Assembly (NCBI GenBank): GCA_965230195.1
Contig: OZ245997.1
Location: forward strand, 5,704,001 to 5,768,000
DNA length: 64,000 bases
Source: Putridiphycobacter sp965230195
Lineage (GTDB): Bacteria > Bacteroidota > Bacteroidia > Flavobacteriales_D > Crocinitomicaceae
Direction of reading: 5' to 3'
This document shows positions 18,873-26,298 of the stretch, in pieces; positions within the stretch are counted from its first letter, which is position 1; each line of letters starts with the position of its first letter. The notes beneath the pieces were generated by a model that worked only from the letters and a program-made list of their open reading frames with translations, made no database searches and had not been told where the DNA came from. A program made the translations under genes and the position numbers.

Positions 18873-19451
18873 CTAATTACCAGATATCAAATCCTCAAAC
18901 TGTTTCAGGTCATCAGGTTTGTTAAGGTTAATAAAATGGTTGGAATTCACATGGTCGGCATTAAAATAAGTGGTTTTAACCTCATCCAGTAATCGCATCA
19001 CTTTTAACCCGTTTGTTTGAATTTGTTTTAGGGCGGTTTCGGCTACTTTACTTTTATAAATTCCCATTAAGGGATGTACTCTACCCTTATGTTTTGGAAC
19101 AACAATGTCAGTACCCGTGTCTATCTCAGCAATCAATTGCTGTATTAATTCAGTACTGATAAATGGCGAATCACAAGAAAGAATAAGATTGAGTGAAGCA
19201 GTACTTTTTTTTAGGCCTGTATAAATACCTCCTATTGGGCCCTTGTTTTTATAATCATCCTCAAAAACAGGATATCCAAAGTTTTCGTACCCATCCTGGT
19301 TAGAAATAATTATTATGTTTTTAGAAATAGCTGTGCAACTGTCAATAATATACTGTATCAGGGGCTTGTTATTAATTCTTACCAAGCCCTTATCCTGGCC
19401 CATCCTGCTACTTTTTCCTCCTGCCAGTATGATTATTCCAAGTGACATCAC
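18873..19451 (-). CDS. mobA: Molybdenum cofactor guanylyltransferase
   Basis: Transfers GMP from GTP to molybdopterin to make the guanine dinucleotide form of the cofactor. The nucleotide-binding start IIILAGGKSSRMGQDKGLV is the MobA signature, followed by the DDYKNKGPIGGIYTGLK loop and SCDSPFIS with the metal-binding Asp. The 192 residues match the family. The start can be Met1 or Met2 (19451 or 19448). It is the last gene of the minus-strand moaA-moeA-mobA operon, 8 bases after moeA. GMP addition implies a user enzyme of the dinucleotide type elsewhere in the genome. Confidence 0.93.
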   Translation of the reverse strand: MMSLGIIILAGGKSSRMGQDKGLVRINNKPLIQYIIDSCTAISKNIIIISNQDGYENFGYPVFEDDYKNKGPIGGIYTGLKKSTASLNLILSCDSPFISTELIQQLIAEIDTGTDIVVPKHKGRVHPLMGIYKSKVAETALKQIQTNGLKVMRLLDEVKTTYFNADHVNSNHFINLNKPDDLKQFEDLISGN

Positions 19452-19459
19452 TCAAAGGC

Positions 19460-20632
19460 TTACAAGTAATAAAAATCAACTTGTTCACTCTCTTCAACCT
19501 CATTCTTGTCAGCAGGAATATAAACCAGAGCATTGGCCTTAGCATAAGACTTGAGCATTGCCGAACTCTGACCGTCCAGAATTTCTAACTTCCCATTGTA
19601 TATGGCCTTTAAAAACTGTGCCCGATCTCCTTTTTTAATGTATTTTTCCGTGAGTTCACCCTTTTGTTTATTTAAACCATTTGGTCCCTTTCCAATTAAT
19701 TGATTTAATACCGGTAACACATAAATATAAAAACAGGTTAATGCTGCAGCAGGGTTTCCGGGTAATGCAAACAGGGCCGTTTTTCCATGTTTTCCAAAAT
19801 ATAATGGTTTTCCAGGCTTCTGTTTTATTTTATAAAATATCTCCTCAACCTGGTTTTCTGATAATGCTTTACCTACAAAATCATAATCTCCTACCGAAAT
19901 TCCACCTGAAAAAATCACCACATCATTTGAAGTGATCAATTGTTCCACTGCTGACCTGGTTTCTTCGTAATTATCTTTTAGATTCCAAAGATTAATAGAG
20001 TTAAACCCATATTGGTGACATGCAGATCGTAACATTTCGCTGTTACTTTCATAAATTTTACCTGGTTGCAATGCCTCTCCAACTTTAGTCAGCTCATTTC
20101 CGGTAGATACTATTGCAATATCAGGAAATTGAAATACATCAACATTAGTAATTCCTAAGGTTGTTAAAAAACCAATTGCTCCGGCATTTAATACCGTCCC
20201 TTTCTCTAAGGCAATATTTCCTTCTTCAATCTGTTCTCCCACTGGTCTGATATTCGCTCCTGCATCAGGTATAGCACTGAAAACTACTCCCCCATCAGTA
20301 ACCGAACTATCCTCTTGTCTGATAACCCGATTTGCAGTTTCAGGTACCATTGCACCTGTAAAAATCCGGACTGCTTCTCCAGGCTTTAAAGCAAGGCCTC
20401 CCGGCTGTCCGGCAGCTACCTCATCAATGCACCTATACTCTGTAATCGATTCATTATAATTTACTGCATAACCATCCATTGCCGACTGTGGAAAGGGTGG
20501 CATATTAATCGGAGATTCTACATTTTCCGACAATACAAAACCGAGAGCCTCCTTTAGTGGCAGGTTTAAACTTGCTGTGGGTTCAAACCCTGAAGTACTG
20601 ATTAATTCTAAAGCTTGTTCTACTGTTATCAT
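19460..20632 (-). CDS. moeA: Molybdopterin molybdenumtransferase
   Basis: Inserts molybdate into adenylylated molybdopterin. The order of parts is: N-terminal MITVEQALELI; LPLKEALGFVLSENVESPIN; the domain linker PPFPQSAMDGYAVNY; the small-domain motif PGEAVRIFTGAMVP; TVLNAGAIGFLTTLGI; the MPT-binding IVSTGNEL and FSGGISVGDYDFV; and KPLYFGKHGKTALFALPGNP with the catalytic-site PGNP. The length of 390 is near the usual 400. It starts 1 base after the moaA stop. Confidence 0.95.
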   Translation of the reverse strand: MITVEQALELISTSGFEPTASLNLPLKEALGFVLSENVESPINMPPFPQSAMDGYAVNYNESITEYRCIDEVAAGQPGGLALKPGEAVRIFTGAMVPETANRVIRQEDSSVTDGGVVFSAIPDAGANIRPVGEQIEEGNIALEKGTVLNAGAIGFLTTLGITNVDVFQFPDIAIVSTGNELTKVGEALQPGKIYESNSEMLRSACHQYGFNSINLWNLKDNYEETRSAVEQLITSNDVVIFSGGISVGDYDFVGKALSENQVEEIFYKIKQKPGKPLYFGKHGKTALFALPGNPAAALTCFYIYVLPVLNQLIGKGPNGLNKQKGELTEKYIKKGDRAQFLKAIYNGKLEILDGQSSAMLKSYAKANALVYIPADKNEVEESEQVDFYYL

Positions 20633-20633
20633 A

Positions 20634-21620
20634 TTATCCTCCTATTGAAGTCATATTTCTGTTTTGTTCAAAAAACGCAATATTATTATCTGTAAATGTT
20701 GTAATACCTGCCCGCATTTTATGCTTGTCCTGAAGGCAACTCTCTATCAATCCTTTTATATCATTTCCCTGCCTCAATGTAGTTAACAAATCAGTTTCAC
20801 TACTTGAAAATAAGCAGTTTTTCAACTTACCATCTGCAGTCAGCCGTATTCTGTTGCAACCATCACAAAAGGGATTAGTCACTGAACTGATAATTCCAAA
20901 ATCACCTTGATAGGTGTTAATTTTAAAATTTTTGGATGTATCGTTTTGATGCGCTTTTAGTGGTATGATATTTTGGTACTGAAAATGAGTCTGCAACTGA
21001 TCCATAATCTCGGCATACGACACTACCTTATCTGTTTTCCACTGGTTACCATCAAAAGGCATAAACTCGATAAATCTGACTGAAATTTTTCTTGTTTTAG
21101 TGAAGTTCACAAAATCAATAATCTCATCATCATTAATTCCCTTCATCAAAACCACATTTAATTTAACATTAAATTCCGGGGACTGAATTTGTTCAATATT
21201 CCCCATAATTCTTTGAAAGTAATTTCGCTTTGAGATATTGTTAAATTTATCCTCTTTCAATGAATCAAGACTTATATTAATGTTTTTGAGATTAATGGAT
21301 TTTAAAACATCCTGATATTTGTCTAATAGAATACCGTTTGTTGTCAATGCCAGTTCAACAGGTAAAGTGGATAATTGTGTCAAAATATTGACAATATCTT
21401 TTTTAATTAATGGTTCTCCTCCTGTTATCCGAATTTTATTGACTCCCAGTCCAACAAATATTTTTGCCATTTCAATCACCTCTTCCGAACTCATAAATTC
21501 AGCTTTATCTCTTAACGGCACACCTTCTTCCGGCATACAATAAAAACACCGTAAATTACACCTTTCAGTCAACGAAATGCGGAGGTAATTATGTTCTCTA
21601 TTATAAGTGTCCTTTATCAA
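20634..21620 (-). CDS. moaA: GTP 3',8-cyclase
   Basis: A radical SAM enzyme that starts molybdenum cofactor synthesis by cyclising GTP. The first iron-sulphur cluster is held by Cys21, Cys25 and Cys28 (TERCNLRCFYCMPEEGV). The SAM-contacting ITGGEPLIKKDIV follows, and the second cluster is in NPFCDGCNRIRLTADGKLKN plus the next Cys. The chain ends in Gly-Gly, the MoaA tail that reaches into the active site. The length of 328 is normal. It is the first gene of moaA-moeA-mobA; moaC, moaD, moaE and modABC are not in the window. A TAnnTTTG box lies 17 bases upstream. Confidence 0.96.
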   Translation of the reverse strand: MIKDTYNREHNYLRISLTERCNLRCFYCMPEEGVPLRDKAEFMSSEEVIEMAKIFVGLGVNKIRITGGEPLIKKDIVNILTQLSTLPVELALTTNGILLDKYQDVLKSINLKNINISLDSLKEDKFNNISKRNYFQRIMGNIEQIQSPEFNVKLNVVLMKGINDDEIIDFVNFTKTRKISVRFIEFMPFDGNQWKTDKVVSYAEIMDQLQTHFQYQNIIPLKAHQNDTSKNFKINTYQGDFGIISSVTNPFCDGCNRIRLTADGKLKNCLFSSSETDLLTTLRQGNDIKGLIESCLQDKHKMRAGITTFTDNNIAFFEQNRNMTSIGG

Positions 21621-21636
21621 ACTATTGAGTTTAAAC

Positions 21637-21644
21637 CAAAGATA
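21637..21644 (-). promoter_or_regulatory. Candidate -7 box for moaA-moeA-mobA
   Basis: The minus strand reads TATCTTTG, an exact TAnnTTTG match 17 bases before the moaA ATG. Confidence 0.45.
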
Positions 21645-21768
21645 TGATTAATGTTTGAATAATTTTTTTGTCACATGGATTATCTGTAGCCCCATAGAAG
21701 ATTTACATAAAAATTAAATTTTCAGGCAACGAAACAAAATACCGATCATAATTTAATAAAGAACTATT

Positions 21769-23007
21769 ATGAAAAAGACATTTATTTTAATTGGATTATG
21801 TTCAATTGCCTTTTTTTCATCACAGTCACTTGCTCAATCCGACAGCATTATCCTCGCTGATCTGAACGGAAATGGTATACCTGACATATTTGAAGGGCCG
21901 GGAACAATGTTCGATACGACAGTTATCGGTGGTTTTGACCTCGATTTATCAGACAGTGACGGAAATGGAATTCCGGATATATTTGAAGGACCGGGTGGTG
22001 GTAATATTGATACTACTATAATTTTTCCCGGAGGAGGAATAGACACTTCGTTTGGAGGAAATATGGGTCCTGGTTTTACTGATGTTAACGGAAATGGGAT
22101 TCCAGACATATTTGAAGGACCAGGCGGTGGTATTATTATTGACACCTTGCTTGGAGGAAATACAGGAGCTGGTCTTGCAGATGCCAATGGAAATGGTATT
22201 CCGGATATTTTTGAAGGACCTGGTGTTATTATTACCAACCCTAATGGAAATGGGAACGGAAACGGAGGCGGTTTTGATTTTGACTTAACTGATGCCAACG
22301 GAAACGGGATTCCGGATATTTTAGAAGGATTTGGAGGAGTTATTATTGTGGATACCCTCGGAGGAGGTAATACAGGAGGAGGATTGGATACCTCTGTTAT
22401 TATTTGCCCGGGAGGTGGAATTGATACCACTATTATTGATACTACGCTTTTTCCTGATTTAACTGATGCGAACGGAAATGGTATTCCGGATATATTTGAA
22501 GGACCAGGCGGTGGACTTGACACCAATATCATTGTATTCCCAGGTGGAGGCATTGATACCACAATTATCGATACTTCAGTAATCGTATGTCCTGGAGGTG
22601 GAATTGATACTACTGTTATAATAAATCCGGGAGGAGGTTTTGATACTACAATTATCGATACCACACTTTTCCCTGATTTAACAGATGCAAACGGAAATGG
22701 AATTCCGGATATTTTTGAAAATCAATCCGGTGGAGGAAACAACTTGCCACTTTTCGACGAGTTTGTATGCTATCCAACAATGGTTAACGACTATACAACC
22801 CTTGAATGTACAGTACAAAGTGATATTGTTGCCAATATAGATATATATGACCTGAGAAATGGGCTGTTGGTACAAACTTTAACATTAGAATTGTACCAGG
22901 GAGTAAATGAACAAAGAATTGATTTATCTACTCTCGAAAAAGGCTATTATGCTGTAAGACTCCATTCGAATGGAATGGGAATGCAGTCTACAAAAATTAT
23001 GAAATAG
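21769..23007 (+). CDS. Secreted protein with seven DxNGNGIPD calcium-loop-like repeats and T9SS sorting tail
   Basis: An exported 412-residue protein with a signal peptide ending SQSLAQ. Residues about 30-325 hold seven copies of a D-x-N-G-N-G-I-P-D-I-F-E-G-P-G unit (copies begin ADLNGN, DSDGN, DVNGN, then four of DANGN). Between them are Gly-rich spacers of the type FPGGGIDTTIIDT. The D-x-N/D-x-N/D-G-x-x-D spacing is that of thrombospondin type 3 or dockerin-like calcium loops; calcium binding is inferred. The last 80 residues (CYPTMVNDYTTLEC to MQSTKIMK) fit a type A T9SS sorting domain, so it should be exported by the SprA system. A terminator follows before the sigma factor gene. The host function is unknown; a structural surface or adhesin role is only a guess. 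Confidence 0.85.
   Translation: MKKTFILIGLCSIAFFSSQSLAQSDSIILADLNGNGIPDIFEGPGTMFDTTVIGGFDLDLSDSDGNGIPDIFEGPGGGNIDTTIIFPGGGIDTSFGGNMGPGFTDVNGNGIPDIFEGPGGGIIIDTLLGGNTGAGLADANGNGIPDIFEGPGVIITNPNGNGNGNGGGFDFDLTDANGNGIPDILEGFGGVIIVDTLGGGNTGGGLDTSVIICPGGGIDTTIIDTTLFPDLTDANGNGIPDIFEGPGGGLDTNIIVFPGGGIDTTIIDTSVIVCPGGGIDTTVIINPGGGFDTTIIDTTLFPDLTDANGNGIPDIFENQSGGGNNLPLFDEFVCYPTMVNDYTTLECTVQSDIVANIDIYDLRNGLLVQTLTLELYQGVNEQRIDLSTLEKGYYAVRLHSNGMGMQSTKIMK
21859..22732 (+). repeat. Internal coding repeats (GGAAATGGNATTCC units)
   Basis: Seven DNA copies coding for NGNGIPDIFEGPG recur at uneven spacing (about 65-170 bases), alternating with copies coding for PGGGIDTTIIDT. Nucleotide conservation among copies is high (AACGGAAATGG-ATTCC), which suggests recent duplication or recombination within the gene. 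Confidence 0.85.
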
Positions 23008-23026
23008 AGTTGAGTATAAATAGAGA

Positions 23027-23064
23027 ACCCGACTAATTGTTTAATACGATTGGTCGGGTATTTT
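23027..23064 (+). terminator. Intrinsic terminator after the repeat protein
   Basis: The arms ACCCGACTAAT (23027-23037) and ATTGGTCGGGT (23049-23059) pair over 11 positions with one wobble, followed by ATTTT. It separates the repeat-protein gene from the sigma factor gene and overlaps the first in-frame ATG of the latter. Confidence 0.75.
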
Positions 23065-23073
23065 CAGTACCCC

Positions 23074-23646
23074 GTGACAAATTACCAGAATGCTAAATTG
23101 TTTTCAAAAAAGAATAAAATAAAGAAGTACCCAAAGGATTTTGAAAATATTTACCATACGTATAAATCTATGGTTCTGGGGATTTCTATGAGGTATTTAA
23201 GGTGTTTGGATGATGCCAATGACGTAACTCAGGAAACATTTATTAGTGTTTATGATAAATACGATCAATATGACCCGGAAAAGAAATTTGAACCTTGGTT
23301 AAGACGTATAGCTGTAAACACCGCATTGATGTACATCCGTAAGAATTACAGATATGAATTATTTGACCATCAGGTAATAGAGGATGAAAACAGCCAAAAT
23401 ACAGTTGAAGTTTCGATTGATTTAGATTCGGATTTTAAACTGGATTTAATAAAAATTTTACAAAAGCTCCCTGATGGGTACAGAACCGTTTTCAACTTAT
23501 CAGTTTTTGAGGGGTTAGACCATAAAGAAATTGCAGAGTACCTTGAGATCAGTGAAAGTACATCAAGATCTCAGTTATGGAAAGCCCGAAAAATGTTGAA
23601 AGCAGAAATACTAAAACTAAAAAAAGCAGATGAAGTTAGATTATGA
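23074..23646 (+). CDS. ECF-type RNA polymerase sigma factor
   Basis: A two-domain sigma-70 family regulator (extracytoplasmic function type). Region 2 is FENIYHTYKSMVLGISMRYL ... DDANDVTQETFISVYDKYDQ ... PWLRRIAVNTALMYIRKN. Region 4 is ILQKLPDGYRTVFNLSVFEG ... HKEIAEYLEISESTSRSQLW. An ATG at 23050 is in frame but lies inside the upstream terminator stem, so the GTG at 23074 is preferred (190 residues); the next in-frame ATG would cut into region 2. The stop overlaps by 17 bases the start of the next gene, which is the expected place for an anti-sigma partner. Confidence 0.9.
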   Translation: MTNYQNAKLFSKKNKIKKYPKDFENIYHTYKSMVLGISMRYLRCLDDANDVTQETFISVYDKYDQYDPEKKFEPWLRRIAVNTALMYIRKNYRYELFDHQVIEDENSQNTVEVSIDLDSDFKLDLIKILQKLPDGYRTVFNLSVFEGLDHKEIAEYLEISESTSRSQLWKARKMLKAEILKLKKADEVRL

Positions 23647-25351
23647 CATAGATGATCTGTTTAAAGAACAGTTAGAAGGTTTGAGGCCTGACGCATCCCA
23701 CTTAACCTATTCAAATTTGGTTGAACAGATAGGTGCCAAAGTTGGAAGTGAGACAGCCTTGTCTCAAAGTTCCGGATTTATGGCAAAATTGGGAATTTTA
23801 AAGGGAACATTTACCTTAATTACTGTTGGGGTGGTTTCTGTATCATCACTTGTTTTATTCTCAGGGTCAGAAAAACTGGACGATTATGAGGCAGATTTCT
23901 TAGCTTTAAATCAACTGACGGAGCTTAATGAAAAGCGGACTATTAACTCTGTTGATTTGCCTGTCGATACTCACATTGAAATAGTTAATCATCAAAAAGC
24001 AATGGTTATTGGAGAGGACAAAACTGACCTGACTCAAAATGACTCACAAAATAATACAGAACTCGATATAAACCTAACCGAAGAAAAAAGCAATACTTTA
24101 AAAACTACACAAACCAGACAAACTAAAAAAATTCCGAAAAGCCGTGTTTACCTTCCGGCTGAATCAGAGCCTGACACAAAACAGAAACAGGTATCTCAGC
24201 ATAGTTCAAATACTAATCAATCGTTAGCAATTGCAAAGCCAAACGAAACCAAACCTTCAAATCCGGATGAGAAAACAAATTCAACGCCTGTAACTACTGA
24301 TATCAATAAAACAAATTCTGCCCAAGACAACCCTAAAATTGTGGAAACACCGGAATTACATGATCAATCAAACTCTTTTTCGACAAATGATGAATCAATT
24401 GCTATTAAAGAAAATAGCGAAAGCCATACTCCTGACCGTACTTTATTGAAACCAACAGACCTTATTGCTTCAACTGATACGGTTTTACCAGTTCAGGAAG
24501 ATGAGACAATACCGGAAACTGATGACACAGAAACAGTGGAAGGAAGTACCGGACAAGACACCACTGAAATTCTTTTAGCAGAAGAACAGACAGAATTTGA
24601 AACGGATAGCAATACGGTTATTCAAGACACTACACTTCAGTCCGGAGGTATTCCAATACAACCTCTTACTAAACAACAATATCCAAAACACCAGATTATT
24701 CTTAAATCAGGTTTGTTAAAAGTTCCTGTGAACCAACCTGAACCACTAAGTGCAGACCCTTCAATGATTCCACCATTTATGGTTCAATCTTTTGTAAGTG
24801 AACACGCTGCAGATAATGAATGGGCCAGTGCCCTGGAGTATCAGTACTCCAGCAATAATATGATTCTGGGAGCTGGAATGAATTACTTATCCGGCAGCTG
24901 GAATACAAAAATAACTGGAACTGCTTCAGTACTTATATTTGATACAATTGGAAATACATTTGTAGTTACCGATACCATAAACCTGGGAGCATGGAATACC
25001 ACTTACCAAACTATTGGATTAAGTTTACATGCTGGCTATGGGTATAGCTTCAATAACTTTGATTTGGCGGGAACAGTTGGAATTATTGGTCAGCAAATCA
25101 AGTCCGAAAATATATATACGGATCAAAGCATTGAATTTAATAATCAAACTACATATAACTATTCAGGTTTAGCAATTTCAACATATGCCTCACTGGATCT
25201 GACCTATCGCATTAAAAAGGTAGGTATTAGTGTAGGCGGCACAATTCAGGGTCGTTCTTCCCTATCGGAAGTCATCAAAGCAGAACAATTTTATGATAAT
25301 AGCGCTTTTGGTGTAAATGCGGGACTCCATTACTATTTTTCCGGGAAGTAG
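23630..25351 (+). CDS. Putative trans-envelope anti-sigma-like protein with C-terminal beta-barrel
   Basis: A 573-residue protein of unusual layout. Residues 1-50 are soluble (DIDDLFKEQLEGLRPDASHL), with no signal peptide. One hydrophobic span lies at about 56-76 (TFTLITVGVVSVSSLVLFSG). A low-complexity polar linker rich in T, N, E, K and P covers about 80-360. The last 200 residues look like an outer-membrane barrel with alternating aromatic strands (LEYQYSSNNMILGAGMNYLS ... GLHYYFSGK). It overlaps the sigma factor gene by 17 bases. The inferred topology is a cytoplasmic head binding the sigma factor, a pass through the inner membrane, a periplasmic tether and a barrel in the outer membrane. 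No known zinc anti-sigma motif is present. Part or all of this reading could be wrong if the C-terminal strands form a periplasmic domain instead. Confidence 0.75.
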   Translation: MKLDYDIDDLFKEQLEGLRPDASHLTYSNLVEQIGAKVGSETALSQSSGFMAKLGILKGTFTLITVGVVSVSSLVLFSGSEKLDDYEADFLALNQLTELNEKRTINSVDLPVDTHIEIVNHQKAMVIGEDKTDLTQNDSQNNTELDINLTEEKSNTLKTTQTRQTKKIPKSRVYLPAESEPDTKQKQVSQHSSNTNQSLAIAKPNETKPSNPDEKTNSTPVTTDINKTNSAQDNPKIVETPELHDQSNSFSTNDESIAIKENSESHTPDRTLLKPTDLIASTDTVLPVQEDETIPETDDTETVEGSTGQDTTEILLAEEQTEFETDSNTVIQDTTLQSGGIPIQPLTKQQYPKHQIILKSGLLKVPVNQPEPLSADPSMIPPFMVQSFVSEHAADNEWASALEYQYSSNNMILGAGMNYLSGSWNTKITGTASVLIFDTIGNTFVVTDTINLGAWNTTYQTIGLSLHAGYGYSFNNFDLAGTVGIIGQQIKSENIYTDQSIEFNNQTTYNYSGLAISTYASLDLTYRIKKVGISVGGTIQGRSSLSEVIKAEQFYDNSAFGVNAGLHYYFSGK

Positions 25352-25389
25352 AAGTAACAGAGACGTTTTTAAGTTGGTTACTTGTTTGC

Positions 25390-26298
25390 TTACTTCTGAT
25401 CTTCCTGGTTAATGGAACCAAATCTGATAGCGAAGAAGACCTCGTGTGTGCCATTACTATACGACTTCAACGTTGTTGTAGTAAAATCATAAGAATAACC
25501 AAATAATAGATTTCCCTCGTGGTTATAACCAATCATTGCAGTAACGGCATCATTACTTCTGATTCCGGCACCCAACCACACAGTCTCCTGATAAGTGGCT
25601 TTAACGGCAAAATCTACTTTAACAGGAGCCGGCGGACCAAATTTTATCAAAGCAGTTGGTTCCAGTTCAAAATCACGACCCAATTCAAATTTATAACCAC
25701 CGTTAATGTAAAAGTGATCTTCAAGAAAACTTTCCGTTTCCACCCCAATTTCATCAAAATTTAAATTATTATGCAATAATTGAGGAGTAGCTACTCCAAA
25801 GTACCAATCCTTGTGAAACAAATACAGTCCAAACTTAGCATCTGCACTAAAACTCTTAATTAAACCATTCGAAAATATTGGGTCATCAGCATGAGCTGTT
25901 GTAATTTTATCAGCATCCAAAATCCACTGGTTAAAACCAAAAGATAAAGCCATAGATAAGGTTATTGACTGATTCACTTTAAGGTGATAAGAATAAGACG
26001 ACTGAAATCCCAACCGACGTGTTGGTCCAACAATATCATTATAAACCATACCACCAATACCCATTTTCCGGTTTTTAAACGGCCCCTGAACTGACAATGT
26101 AATGGTTCTGGGTGCATCAACCAAACCTATCCATTGATAACGGCTGTTCATCACAGTTTCCCAATAACTTGTTGTTCCGGCATATGCCGGGTTAAAAGCG
26201 TACTGATTAAACATAAATTGTGTTTGTTGCGGCAATTGTTGCGCAACCACCACATTGCCCAACACAATTGATATAAGGATAACTAAATATTTTTTCAT
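25390..26298 (-). CDS. PorP/SprF family T9SS membrane protein (SprF-like)
   Basis: A 302-residue outer-membrane protein with signal peptide ending NVVVAQ. The family opening is clear: LPQQTQFMFNQYAFNPAYAG, then SRYQWIGLVDAPRTITLSVQ, MGIGGMVYNDIVGPTRR and SYSYHLKVN. The tail, AMIGYNHEGNLLFGYSYDFT, leads to VFFAIRFG. It begins on the last base of the stop codon of the giant SprB-like gene (1-base overlap), the same order as sprB-sprF in Flavobacterium johnsoniae, where SprF is needed to get SprB to the surface. It is therefore the likely SprF-type partner of the 26298-36188 adhesin. Confidence 0.92.
   Translation of the reverse strand: MKKYLVILISIVLGNVVVAQQLPQQTQFMFNQYAFNPAYAGTTSYWETVMNSRYQWIGLVDAPRTITLSVQGPFKNRKMGIGGMVYNDIVGPTRRLGFQSSYSYHLKVNQSITLSMALSFGFNQWILDADKITTAHADDPIFSNGLIKSFSADAKFGLYLFHKDWYFGVATPQLLHNNLNFDEIGVETESFLEDHFYINGGYKFELGRDFELEPTALIKFGPPAPVKVDFAVKATYQETVWLGAGIRSNDAVTAMIGYNHEGNLLFGYSYDFTTTTLKSYSNGTHEVFFAIRFGSINQEDQK

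Noticed and set aside
21834..22664. Open frame on the minus strand of the repeat-protein gene with PPPG-rich content
   Set aside because: It is the complement of the Gly/Asp-rich repeat; its low complexity follows from the repeat and it has no signal, domain or promoter.
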